This document shows, piece by piece, positions 1 to 7,148 of a stretch of DNA of 8,838 nt. A model generated the notes under the pieces. That model did not search any database. It worked only from the letters and a program-made list of their open reading frames with translations, and was not told the origin of the DNA. The position numbers and the translations under genes are program-made. Where the stretch lies: positions 1 to 8,838 of the forward strand of contig JAEHCY010000355.1 of the NCBI GenBank assembly GCA_016880695.1, read 5' to 3'. Within the stretch, counting starts at the first letter, position 1. Every line of letters begins with the position of its first letter. This DNA comes from Chromatiaceae bacterium. GTDB taxonomy: Bacteria > Pseudomonadota > Gammaproteobacteria > Chromatiales > Chromatiaceae.

Positions 1-710
1 AGGAATGGTTTATCGCCTTTCTGATGGGGGCGGCGACACTGCTGATCTTCACCGCGGTCGTCCACCGCTATAGTCTGGACTTTTCGGCGCGCTGGGGCTT
101 TGATGCCGTCTATGACTGGCTCTTTGAGATCCGTCTGGGCTGGGCCCAGGAGCTCTGCATCATCATGTTCGTGTGGATGGCCAAGTTCGGCGCCGCCTAC
201 GGGGTGCGCACCGGCATCCATGTGGGCGTGGACGTACTGATCAATCGCCTTGAGGGGAAAGCGCGGGCGAAATTCATCGTCTTCGGTCTGCTCGCCGGGG
301 CGCTGTTCACGGGGATCGTCGGCACGCTTGGGGCACGCTTCGTGTGGGAGAACGGGGCGCACTATGCCTTCTTCAAGGCCATTGGGCTGAGCGTCGGCAA
401 CCTACCCCAGGGTCCCACCACCCCCGACCTGGAGTGGCCAACCTGGGTGGTGTATTCGGCCATTCCCCTGGGCTCGTACCTGATGTGCTTTCGCTTCCTG
501 CAGGTCACCCTGGGCTTTCTGCGCACCGGCGAGCTGCCGCACCATGACCACGGGCATGTGGAGGGGCTCGAGGAAGAGGCGGAAGTGGGGCCGCCGAAGC
601 CCGGCGAGGAGGACAAGATCTATATCGACGATCTGGAGCTGCACCCGCGTGACCTTAAGACCCCCGATCCCTTCGGCGATCAGGATAAGGGTTCCGGAGG
701 CGCGCGATGA
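1..710 (+). CDS. dctQ: TRAP transporter small permease DctQ (5' partial)
   Basis: Small membrane subunit of a TRAP (tripartite ATP-independent periplasmic) transporter, which pairs with DctM and a periplasmic binding protein to import organic acids such as C4-dicarboxylates; the exact substrate cannot be read here. The frame is open to the left edge: codons before the ATG at 24 read EWFIAFL, the usual conserved start of the first DctQ helix, so the true start lies upstream and the ATG at 24 is internal. Four hydrophobic segments are visible, counting that Met as 1: about 1-14, 40-58, 84-104 and 141-163. The protein ends in an unusual hydrophilic acidic tail of about 55 residues (from 'PHHDHGHVEG' on), rich in Glu and Asp and probably cytoplasmic. 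Its stop overlaps the dctM start (ATGA, 707-710), so the two are co-translated. The family call is firm; the transported substrate is unknown. Confidence 0.9.
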   Translation, partial: EWFIAFLMGAATLLIFTAVVHRYSLDFSARWGFDAVYDWLFEIRLGWAQELCIIMFVWMAKFGAAYGVRTGIHVGVDVLINRLEGKARAKFIVFGLLAGALFTGIVGTLGARFVWENGAHYAFFKAIGLSVGNLPQGPTTPDLEWPTWVVYSAIPLGSYLMCFRFLQVTLGFLRTGELPHHDHGHVEGLEEEAEVGPPKPGEEDKIYIDDLELHPRDLKTPDPFGDQDKGSGGAR

Positions 711-1993
711 ATACCGCCATCATCTTCGGGCTGCTGATCGTCCTGATGCTGACCGGCATGCCGATCTCGATCTCACTCGGTCTGACGGTGCTGAGTTTCC
801 TGTTCCTGATGACCCAGGTGCCGATCGAGTCGGTGGCACTCAAGCTGTTCACCGGCATCGAGAAGTTCGAGATCATGGCAATCCCCTTCTTCATCCTGGC
901 GGGGAACTTCCTCACCCACGGCGGGGTGGCGCGGCGGATGATCAACTTCGCCACCTCGATGGTCGGGCATTGGCACGGCGGGCTGGGGCTGGCGGGCGTC
1001 ATGGCCTGCGCGCTGTTCGCCGCTGTCTCGGGATCGAGCCCGGCCACGGTGGTGGCAATCGGCTCCATTCTAATGCCGGCCATGGTCAAGGCGGGCTTTC
1101 CCAACCGCTTCGGCGCCGGGGTGATCACGACCTCGGGTGCGCTGGGCATCCTGATCCCGCCCTCCATCGTGATGGTCATGTATTCGGTTTCGACCAATAC
1201 CTCGGTCGGTGCCCTGTTCATCGCCGGGGTGATCCCGGGGCTGGTGCTTGCCGTGATGCTCGGCTTGACCGCTTGGTACCGAGCCTTCAAGTTCAATTAT
1301 CCGCGGAGTCCCAAGGCGAGTTGGAGGCAGCGCTGGGAGACCTTCCGCAAGTCGGCCTGGGGTCTGTTCCTGATCGTGGTGGTGATGGGGGGGATCTACA
1401 CCGGCATCTTCACCCCCACCGAGGCCGCGGCCATGAGTGCCGTGTATGCCTTCGTCGTGGCGGTTTTCGTCTACAAGGACCTGACGCTCAAGGACGTGCC
1501 GAAGGTGCTCCTGTCCTCGGCCAACATGAGCGCGATGCTGCTCTACATCATCACCAACGCGGTGCTGTTCTCCTTCCTGATGACCCACGAGAACATTCCC
1601 CAGGCGATGGCCGATTGGATGATCGGCACCGGCGTGGGGGTGATCGGCTTCCTCCTGATCGCCAATGTCCTGTTGCTGGCGGCCGGCAACTTCATGGAGC
1701 CGTCCTCGATCGTGCTGATCCTGGCCCCCATCCTGTTCCCCATCGCCATGAAGCTCGGCATCGATCCGGACCATTTCGGGCTAATGATGGTGGTGAACAA
1801 GGAGGACGGCTAGTCTCACCCGCCGGTGGGGCTGAACCTCTACGTCTCCTCGGGTATCACCAAGATGGGCATCACCGAGCTGACCATCGCGGTGTGGCCC
1901 TGGTTGCTCACCATGTTGGTGTTCCTGGTGCTGGTCACCTACTGGCCGACCCTGTCGCTGTGGCTGCCGCGCACGTTGGGGATGTTGGGCTGA
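707..1993 (+). pseudogene. dctM: TRAP transporter large permease DctM, interrupted by in-frame TAG
   Basis: Large channel-forming subunit of the TRAP transporter started by dctQ (ion transporter superfamily, about 12 helices). The start at 707 has a good Shine-Dalgarno GGAGG at 696-700. Family motifs are visible: 'AIPFFILAGNFLTHGG', 'AAVSGSSPATVVAIGSILMPAM', 'GALGILIPPSIVMVMY' and 'FTPTEAAAMSAVYAF'. Read through the TAG at 1811-1813, the frame gives 428 residues, the usual DctM length; the stop removes the last 59. Those residues remain typical in the same frame ('HPPVGLNLYVSSGITKMG', then a last hydrophobic helix), with no second lesion. The stop lies in the normally conserved VN-M-E-(I/V)-G-x-x-(H)PPVG motif, where this copy reads VNKEDG-stop-S-HPPVG. 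Losing that motif and the final helix should abolish transport. Either a recent inactivation or a sequencing error is possible; readthrough is unlikely. Confidence 0.82.
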
Positions 1994-2017
1994 GAGGCTG
2001 CAGGCAGGTCGTCGTGC

Positions 2018-2040
2018 AGGCCGCCCCAGGGGGGCGGCCT
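2018..2040. terminator. Perfect hairpin between convergent dctM and yjbQ
   Basis: The arms 2018-2027 (AGGCCGCCCC) and 2031-2040 (GGGGCGGCCT) are perfectly complementary over 10 bp with a 3-base loop (AGG). It sits 25 bases after the dctM stop, and its last base is part of the yjbQ stop codon (TCA at 2040-2042 on this strand). Being symmetrical, it could act for both converging transcripts. There is no T-run on either side, so it is not a canonical intrinsic terminator; it may act as a pausing or RNA 3'-end-stabilising structure. Confidence 0.5.
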
Positions 2041-2453
2041 CAGCCGAGAAGGGTAACGGTCAGTCGGCGCCTGTGTGCCTGGGTGCGGTGCTCCCAGAGG
2101 TAGATCCCCTGCCAGGTTCCCAGGGCGCAGCGGCCTTTGGTCACGGGAATGCTCAGATGATTGCCGGTGAGCACGCTGCGCACGTGGGCGGGCATGTCGT
2201 CTGGCCCTTCGAGATCATGCCGATAGCGCGGATCGCCATCGGGGACCAGCCGTGACATGAAGGTCTCCAGGTCGTGGCGGACCGTGGGGTCGGCATTCTC
2301 GCACAGGAGCAGCGACGCGCTGGTGTGGTGCAAGAACACGTGGCACAGGCCGGTCGCGAGGCCGGAGGCGCGCACGATCCGCTCTACCTCCGCGGTAACC
2401 TCGTAGGTCCCCCGCCCGCGGGTGGTGACCTCGAATGTCTGTTGCGTTGTCAT
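2040..2453 (-). CDS. yjbQ: YjbQ/UPF0047 family protein (secondary thiamine-phosphate synthase-like)
   Basis: A 137-residue protein of the YjbQ (UPF0047) family. It is cytosolic, with no signal or membrane segment. Members show weak thiamine-phosphate synthase activity, but their main cellular role is unsettled. The hallmark motifs are all present: 'HHTSAS' at 42-47, 'CENADPTVRHDLE' at 51-63, 'DDMPAH' at 85-90 and 'GTWQGIYLWEHR' at 112-123. The clustered His, Asp and Glu residues fit the family's metal-binding pocket. Length matches the family. It converges with dctM and diverges from recG across 65 bases. No strong Shine-Dalgarno precedes the ATG (2451-2453), but the family alignment begins within the first few residues, so the start is reasonable. 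Confidence 0.9.
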   Translation of the reverse strand: MTTQQTFEVTTRGRGTYEVTAEVERIVRASGLATGLCHVFLHHTSASLLLCENADPTVRHDLETFMSRLVPDGDPRYRHDLEGPDDMPAHVRSVLTGNHLSIPVTKGRCALGTWQGIYLWEHRTQAHRRRLTVTLLG

Positions 2454-2518
2454 GGGGTTCTATTCAAATCCGCTGAGCCGATGGGCTAAAGCGGCTATTT
2501 GACCAAAACGGCGAGCCG
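2454..2518. promoter_or_regulatory. Divergent yjbQ-recG intergenic region
   Basis: The 65 bases between two divergent starts must hold the 5' signals of yjbQ and probably of recG. On the minus strand a weak -10-like TTGAAT lies at 2462-2467 with only a poor -35 match (TTTAGC) 17 bases upstream. On the plus strand TTGACC at 2499-2504 resembles a -35 box but is too close to the recG start to serve it. No operator is recognisable. The promoter role is inferred from position rather than from a clear consensus. Confidence 0.3.
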
Positions 2519-4618
2519 GTGGAAAAGGCGGATCAATCGGCACAGCAGGGCGAGACCTCGCTCGCGCGGCTGCGTGGGGTGGGACCGCAGATGCAGCGTC
2601 GCCTTGCCCAACTCGGCATCCACTCGATCGCGGATCTCCTCTTCCACCTTCCCCTGCGCTATCAGGATCGCTCGCGCTGCGTGCCCATCGCCGAGCTGCG
2701 CCCCGAGGACGAGGCCCTGGTGGAGGGCGAGGTGGTCGGCAGCGAGATCGTCTCGGGCCGGCGGCGCTCGCTGCGCGTCTATCTGGAGGACCAGGGCGCG
2801 CGGCTTCTCTTGCGTTTCTTTTATTTCTCCGCCAACCAGGCGGAGCGGTTGCGCCCGGGGCTGCGGTTGCGTTGCTTTGGCGCGGTGCGCCTCGGTCCGG
2901 GTTACCAGCTCGAGATGGTCCATCCGGAGTATCGCAGCCTGGAGGGGCCAGCGCCCCTGGCCGATAACCTGACCCCGATCTATCCCACCACCGAAGGGCT
3001 GCAGCAGGGAAGCTGGCGGAACCTCACCGACCAGGCGCTCGGGTGGCTCGGGCAAGAGCCCGAGGCGGTGACCGACTGGCTACCGGTGGAGGTGCACGCC
3101 GATCCCGGTCTCCCTGGCCTGCGGGAGGCACTGATGCTCCTGCATCGACCGCCGCGGGACACCGCCTGGGAGGAGCTGCTCGCGGGCTCCCACCCGGCGC
3201 GCCAGCGCCTGGTGCTCGAGGAACTGCTGGCCCACCAGCTCAGCCTGCGGCGGATGCGCAAGCAGCGGCAGCAGTTTGCCGCGCCGCCCCTCGCCGGCAG
3301 CGGTGCCCTGTGCCAACGCCTGCTCGCGCAGTTGCCGTTTCGTCTGACGGGGGCCCAGCAGCGGGTACTCGGCGAGATCAGTGGGGATCTGCAGCGCGAT
3401 CAGCCCATGCTGCGTCTGTTGCAGGGCGATGTGGGGTCGGGCAAGACCGTGGTGGCCGCCCTTGCCGCCCTGCAGGCGGTGGAGGCTGAGCACCAGGTGG
3501 CCCTGATGGCCCCCACCGAGCTCCTCGCCGAGCAGCATCTCGGCCGTCTGCGCGACTGGCTGGTGCCCCTGGGTGTGGTGCCGGCATGGCTGACGGGGCG
3601 GCACAAGGGGCAGGAGCGGGCGCGGGTTCTTCAAGCGATCCTCGCGGGGGAGGCCAGGGTGGTGGTGGGCACCCACGCCCTGTTTCAGGCGGAGCTGCGC
3701 TTCCACAACCTCGGGCTGGTCATCGTCGACGAGCAGCATCGCTTCGGCGTGCACCAGCGCCTGCAACTGCGGGAGAAGGGGGCGGTGGACGGGCGGGTTC
3801 CCCACCAGCTCATCATGACCGCCACACCGATCCCGCGCACCCTGGCGATGAGCGCCTATGCCGACCTCGACCTTTCGGTCATCGATCAGAGACCCCCAGG
3901 TCGCCAGCCGGTTACCACCGTGGCGGTGCCCGACAGTCGGCGCGAGGAGGTGATTGCCCGGGTGCGCGAGGCCTGCGGCCGGGGACGCCAGGCCTACTGG
4001 GTGTGCACGCTGGTCGAGGAGTCCGAGGTGCTGCAGTGCCAGGCCGCGGAGGATACGGCGCAACGTCTGGCAGAGAGCTTGCCCGGCCTGCGCGTCGGGC
4101 GGGTTCACGGCCGGCTCAAACCCGCCGAGCGGGAAGCGGTGATGGCGGAGTTTGTCGCCAACCGCCTTGAGCTTCTGGTGGCGACCACAGTAATCGAGGT
4201 GGGGGTGGATGTGCCCAACGCCAGTCTGATGGTGATCGAGAACCCCGAGCGCCTGGGTCTGGCCCAGTTGCACCAGTTGCGCGGTCGTGTGGGGCGCGGT
4301 GAGGCGGCGAGCCACTGTGTGCTCCTGTTCCACCCACCCCTCTCCGAGCAGGCCAAGACCCGGCTCGCGATCCTCCGTGACACCGATGATGGGTTTGTCA
4401 TCGCGCAGAAGGACCTGGAGCTACGGGGGCCCGGTGAGGTGCTGGGCACCCGCCAGACGGGGGCGATGCAGTTTCGGATCGCTGATCTGGGGCGCGACCA
4501 AGCCTTGTTGGCGCGGGCGCAGCGGCTGGCGGACGAGATCCTGGAGCGCTTCCCCGAGCGGGCCGGGCCCTTGATCGAGCGTTGGGTGGGCCGAGGTGGC
4601 GACTACGCGCGGGTGTGA
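2519..4618 (+). CDS. recG: ATP-dependent DNA helicase RecG
   Basis: Superfamily 2 double-strand DNA translocase that reverses stalled forks and processes branched DNA and R-loops. Its 699 residues compare with 693 in E. coli. An N-terminal helix-hairpin-like segment ('LRGVGPQM', 18-25) leads into the wedge/OB domain (about 68-137) that splits the fork. Helicase motifs: Walker A GDVGSGKT at 303-310, DEQH at 404-407, TATPIPRT starting at 434, and the motif VI region HQLRGRVGR at 585-593. The RecG-specific TRG region, 'DLELRGPGEVLGTRQTG', is at 632-648. All key residues are intact. The start is GTG at 2519: no in-frame ATG exists upstream, and the Shine-Dalgarno is weak, which suggests low expression. 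It is followed after 36 bases by ubiC on the same strand, possibly in one operon. Confidence 0.97.
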   Translation: MEKADQSAQQGETSLARLRGVGPQMQRRLAQLGIHSIADLLFHLPLRYQDRSRCVPIAELRPEDEALVEGEVVGSEIVSGRRRSLRVYLEDQGARLLLRFFYFSANQAERLRPGLRLRCFGAVRLGPGYQLEMVHPEYRSLEGPAPLADNLTPIYPTTEGLQQGSWRNLTDQALGWLGQEPEAVTDWLPVEVHADPGLPGLREALMLLHRPPRDTAWEELLAGSHPARQRLVLEELLAHQLSLRRMRKQRQQFAAPPLAGSGALCQRLLAQLPFRLTGAQQRVLGEISGDLQRDQPMLRLLQGDVGSGKTVVAALAALQAVEAEHQVALMAPTELLAEQHLGRLRDWLVPLGVVPAWLTGRHKGQERARVLQAILAGEARVVVGTHALFQAELRFHNLGLVIVDEQHRFGVHQRLQLREKGAVDGRVPHQLIMTATPIPRTLAMSAYADLDLSVIDQRPPGRQPVTTVAVPDSRREEVIARVREACGRGRQAYWVCTLVEESEVLQCQAAEDTAQRLAESLPGLRVGRVHGRLKPAEREAVMAEFVANRLELLVATTVIEVGVDVPNASLMVIENPERLGLAQLHQLRGRVGRGEAASHCVLLFHPPLSEQAKTRLAILRDTDDGFVIAQKDLELRGPGEVLGTRQTGAMQFRIADLGRDQALLARAQRLADEILERFPERAGPLIERWVGRGGDYARV

Positions 4619-4654
4619 GGACTGCGCTCGGCTGCCGCTTTTGCCTATGCCATA

Positions 4655-5269
4655 ATGCGCGCGTCGCAGCCTTTGGATCGGTCCTTGTCCCAGCGTCTTT
4701 CGAGCTTTGAGCGTGAGCCTCGCTGGGTCGACTGGGGCCGTTACCCGCGGCACCGGGTTCCCGCCGAGCTCCGGGACTGGCTCTGGGAGCGAGGGTCGCT
4801 TACCCGGCGGGTGATCGCCCACTGCCAGGGGCCGTTCCGGGTGCGCCTGCTCCGGCAGTCCGTGGGCCGTCCCCTGGGGAGCGAACGGCGTCTGCTCGCC
4901 ATGCCGGCCGGTGAGCAGGCCGTGGTTCGGGAGGTGGAGCTGCTCTGCGGCGGGCAGCCCTGGGTGTTTGCCCGGACCCTGTTGCCGCTCGCTAACCTAG
5001 GTGGGGCGATGCGGCGCCTCACCCGTCTGGGGACGCGGCCCCTCGGTGAGGTGCTGTTCACCGCGACGGATGTGGAGCGCCTGGTGGTGGAGGTCGCCGA
5101 GCTCGATCCAAACGACGGCATCTATCGCGTCGCGAGCGCGCATCTGCTGGAGCCACCCGAGCGGCTGTGGGGTCGGCGTGCGCTCTACGCACTGGCGGGT
5201 AAGTTCCTCCTGGTCAACGAGATATTCCTGGTGAGCCGATGGCGGAAGGGGGCGGTCGAGGTTCCATGA
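4655..5269 (+). CDS. ubiC: Chorismate lyase UbiC
   Basis: Cytosolic enzyme that removes pyruvate from chorismate to give 4-hydroxybenzoate, the first committed step of ubiquinone synthesis. The 204-residue protein matches the family: 'VREVELLC' with Arg92, 'FARTLLP' with Arg107, 'LWGRRALY' at 171-178, and 'LVNEIFL' with Glu189. From memory of the E. coli enzyme, Arg76, Arg91 and Glu155 are the active-site residues; the 15-residue spacing of the two Arg residues is the same here. It is longer than E. coli UbiC (about 165 residues), partly from an N-terminal extension and partly from an insertion between about 140 and 170. The ATG at 4655 lacks a Shine-Dalgarno and overlaps a -10-like CATAAT (4651-4656); a downstream TTG (4673 or 4685) is a possible alternative start. 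It overlaps ubiA by ATGA, so coupled translation is likely. Confidence 0.9.
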   Translation: MRASQPLDRSLSQRLSSFEREPRWVDWGRYPRHRVPAELRDWLWERGSLTRRVIAHCQGPFRVRLLRQSVGRPLGSERRLLAMPAGEQAVVREVELLCGGQPWVFARTLLPLANLGGAMRRLTRLGTRPLGEVLFTATDVERLVVEVAELDPNDGIYRVASAHLLEPPERLWGRRALYALAGKFLLVNEIFLVSRWRKGAVEVP

Positions 5270-6183
5270 GCACCCAGCATATCAATCTCACTCCCCGGGT
5301 GATGCGGCCCGATTCCACGAGGGCGCGGTTGTGGGCCTACGCGCGCCTGATTCGGGCCGACCGCCCGATCGGCATCTTCCTTCTGCTCTGGCCGGCCCTA
5401 TGGGCGCTGTGGATCGCCGGTGCGGGCAATCCACCCTGGCGCGTGGTGCTCATTTTTGTCCTGGGAGTGGCGCTGATGCGCTCGGCGGGTTGCGCCATCA
5501 ATGACTACGCGGATCGGGAATTTGATCGCCAGGTGCAGCGGACCCGCAATCGACCCCTCGCCACGGGGCTGGTGAGTCCTGGGGAGTCCCTCGCCGTGTT
5601 TGCCCTGCTGAGCCTGTTGGCTTTCGGTCTGGTCCTGTTGCTCAACTGGACCACCGTGGCCATGTCGGTGGTCGCCCTGACACTGGCGGTGATCTACCCG
5701 TTCATGAAGCGTTACACCCATCTGCCGCAGCTCTTTCTGGGGGCGGCCTTTGGTTGGGCGGTGCCCATGGCCTTCACCGCGCTCGATGGCTCCGTACCCC
5801 CGGTCGGATGGTGGTTGTTCGCGGCCACGCTGGTGTGGGCGCTGGTGTACGACACCCAGTATGCGATGGTCGATCGCGATGATGATCTGAAGATCGGCAT
5901 CAAGTCGACCGCTATCCTGTTTGGGCGCTGGGATCGGCCCATGATCGGCCTGCTTCAGGTGGCCCTATTGGGGCTCTTGACGTGGGTCGGTCTGGAGGCG
6001 GGGCGCGGGTGGCCCTATTTTCTCAGCTTGGCGTTGGCGGCTGCGCTGGCCGGCTATCAGCAGTACCTGATCCGGGATCGCAACCCCAGTGCCTGTTTCC
6101 AGGCCTTTCTCAACAACAACTACCTCGGCATGCTGGTGTTTGCCGGGATCGCGCTGGATTACCTGCTACGGGGTTCCCTGTAA
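5266..6183 (+). CDS. ubiA: 4-hydroxybenzoate polyprenyltransferase UbiA
   Basis: Inner-membrane prenyltransferase that attaches the polyprenyl tail to 4-hydroxybenzoate made by UbiC, the second step of ubiquinone synthesis. The two Mg-diphosphate-binding Asp-rich motifs are intact: NDYADREFD at 79-87, and '[13 protein letters not shown]' at 195-207. Multiple hydrophobic helices follow the N-terminal substrate motif '[20 protein letters not shown]'. I chose ATG 5266 (305 residues) because it overlaps the ubiC stop as ATGA and has GAGG at 5257-5260. The upstream ATG at 5239 would add only nine residues of Gly-rich sequence lying over ubiC. The ubiC-ubiA pairing is the same as in E. coli. Confidence 0.96.
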   Translation: MSTQHINLTPRVMRPDSTRARLWAYARLIRADRPIGIFLLLWPALWALWIAGAGNPPWRVVLIFVLGVALMRSAGCAINDYADREFDRQVQRTRNRPLATGLVSPGESLAVFALLSLLAFGLVLLLNWTTVAMSVVALTLAVIYPFMKRYTHLPQLFLGAAFGWAVPMAFTALDGSVPPVGWWLFAATLVWALVYDTQYAMVDRDDDLKIGIKSTAILFGRWDRPMIGLLQVALLGLLTWVGLEAGRGWPYFLSLALAAALAGYQQYLIRDRNPSACFQAFLNNNYLGMLVFAGIALDYLLRGSL

Positions 6184-6201
6184 GGCCAGCTTGGGTTTTT
6201 T
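6176..6201 (+). terminator. Weak intrinsic terminator candidate after ubiA
   Basis: CCC at 6176-6178 can pair with GGG at 6193-6195 and AAG at 6182-6184 with CTT at 6190-6192, leaving a 3-base bulge and a 5-base loop. Six T residues (6196-6201) follow directly. The stem is short and starts inside the last ubiA codons, so it would at best end transcription partially before dsbA. Confidence 0.25.
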
Positions 6202-6228
6202 CATTCTTACGCGAGGAAAGACAAGCAA

Positions 6229-6858
6229 ATGCGGTTTCCAAGACTCTTTGGTGTGATTTTGGGTGGGCTGTTGGCGTTCCCGGCGCTAGCCATGGACGAG
6301 GGTATCGATTACGCCAAGCTCCCTCAGCCCCAGCCCACCGATACCGGGGACAAAATCGAGGTGTTGGAGCTCTTTTGGTACGGCTGCCCGCATTGTTTCC
6401 ACCTAGAGCCCGGCCTGGATAAATGGCTGGAACGACGCCCGCCCAATGTGGCCTTCCGGCGCATGCCGGCGGTGCTGGGGCCGCACTGGGAGCCGCCGGC
6501 ACGGGCCTTTTACGCCGCCGAGCAGCTCGGCGTTCTGGACAAGATCCACACCCCGCTGTTCGATGCGATGCAGGTGAAGAAGCGCAAGCTCGATAGCGAG
6601 GACGAGCTGGCGGAGTTCTTCGTCGAGCAGGGGGTGCCCAAGGAGGCGTTTCTCAAGGCCTACCGATCCTTCGCCGTGGACGTGAAGATGCGTCGGGCGG
6701 TGGAGATGGGCAAGCGCTACGGGGTGGACGGAGTTCCCTCGTTCATCGTCAACGGCAAGTATCGAACCAGCGCCACCCAAACGGGCGGGATCGAAAAGCT
6801 GTTCGAGGTGCTCGACTATCTGGTCGCCGAGGAGACCCGGGCAGCGGGCGGGAGCTGA
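6229..6858 (+). CDS. dsbA: Periplasmic thiol:disulfide oxidoreductase DsbA
   Basis: Periplasmic oxidant that introduces disulfides into exported proteins; its partner DsbB re-oxidises it using ubiquinone. The 209-residue precursor has a signal peptide (Arg at 2 and 5, hydrophobic core about 6-18) with a likely cleavage after 'ALA' (19-21). The thioredoxin-fold active site is 'WYGCPHC' with Cys53 and Cys56; the CPHC dipeptide is the strongly oxidising DsbA type. The cis-proline is Pro170 in 'GVPSFIVNGKY'. A helical insertion domain lies between, as in the family. The start is supported by a Shine-Dalgarno-like GAGGA at 6213-6217, 11 bases upstream. It lies 45 bases after ubiA on the same strand; whether it shares that transcript is open because of the T-run between them. 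Confidence 0.95.
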   Translation: MRFPRLFGVILGGLLAFPALAMDEGIDYAKLPQPQPTDTGDKIEVLELFWYGCPHCFHLEPGLDKWLERRPPNVAFRRMPAVLGPHWEPPARAFYAAEQLGVLDKIHTPLFDAMQVKKRKLDSEDELAEFFVEQGVPKEAFLKAYRSFAVDVKMRRAVEMGKRYGVDGVPSFIVNGKYRTSATQTGGIEKLFEVLDYLVAEETRAAGGS

Positions 6859-6870
6859 GGGGGGTGACCC

Positions 6871-6918
6871 AACCGCCGCCCACCGCCCCAGTCAGCCAGT
6901 GGGTGCGGCGCGGCGGTT
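6871..6918. repeat. Inverted repeat / long hairpin downstream of dsbA
   Basis: The arms AACCGCCGC (6871-6879) and GCGGCGGTT (6910-6918) are perfectly complementary over 9 bp. Inside the 30-base interval, CCG/CGG and CCCA/TGGG can extend the structure imperfectly. It starts 13 bases after the dsbA stop, where a terminator is expected, but no T-run follows. It may stabilise the dsbA mRNA 3' end. Confidence 0.45.
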
Positions 6919-6948
6919 CCCGCGGTCTTGTGCAACCGACTGGCCGGG

Positions 6949-6972
6949 TCGGAAATGGGGGCCACTTTCCGA
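6949..6972. repeat. Compact inverted repeat in the dsbA downstream spacer
   Basis: TCGGAAA (6949-6955) pairs perfectly with TTTCCGA (6966-6972); TGG/CCA pair further inside with one bulged C and a GGG loop. An overlapping alternative stem, CCGAC (6936-6940) with GTCGG (6948-6952), cannot form at the same time. The short motif resembles the repeated non-coding ends I associate with some IS21-like elements, but that resemblance is from memory and weak. Confidence 0.4.
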
Positions 6973-7148
6973 TCAGTGCCCGTACCTGAGGCGTGGTGAA
7001 GAAATCGTCGCGAGCGGCCCGAGCACAGGGCGGTCCGCGGCGAGGCCCCGATACCTTGGTCGATAGGTTTCCAGTTACGCGAATCGCGAGTGAGGACGCA
7101 GTACCCTGACCCTGTCGCGCAGTAGATTTGCTCACACCCTCTGAGCCT

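Larger units (their letters stand above)
6859..7148. other. Gene-free convergent spacer, hairpin-rich
   Basis: These 290 bases separate the convergent ends of dsbA and the membrane-protein gene, long for a convergent junction. I see no RNA gene and no credible coding sequence. The only sizeable open frame (minus strand, 6749-7135) overlaps the dsbA end and has low-complexity, Arg/Pro-rich sequence. The left half holds strong inverted repeats (listed separately). The right half (about 7000-7148) has no recognisable feature. A decayed mobile-element end is one possible explanation, inferred only from the character of the sequence. Confidence 0.6.

Noticed and set aside
1811..1813. TAG read as pyrrolysine or programmed readthrough in dctM
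   Set aside because: The TAG replaces a non-catalytic residue amid other damaging changes, and nothing in the window suggests recoding machinery or a recoding signal.
1799..1828. Re-initiation on AAGGAGG to make a separate C-terminal DctM peptide
   Set aside because: The nearest in-frame GTG is about 20 bases past the Shine-Dalgarno-like sequence, too far for normal initiation, and a 50-residue tail would not restore a channel.
544..2103. A 519-codon open frame on the plus strand overlapping dctQ and dctM in another frame
   Set aside because: Its translation is Arg/Gly/His-rich, low in hydrophobic order and lacks any motif; it is the out-of-frame shadow of dctM in high-GC DNA.
3080..4333. 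A 417-codon minus-strand open frame inside recG
   Set aside because: Antisense shadow of recG, rich in His, Gln and Leu with no family features, while the plus strand carries every RecG motif.
5239..5265. Upstream ATG as the ubiA start
   Set aside because: It would add nine residues of Gly-rich sequence lying over ubiC; the ATG at 5266 has the ATGA overlap and a GAGG 5 bases upstream.
6749..7135. Minus-strand open frame of 128 codons covering the dsbA end and the spacer
   Set aside because: Overlaps the dsbA 3' end, reads as Arg/Pro/Thr-rich low-complexity sequence and has no recognisable domain.
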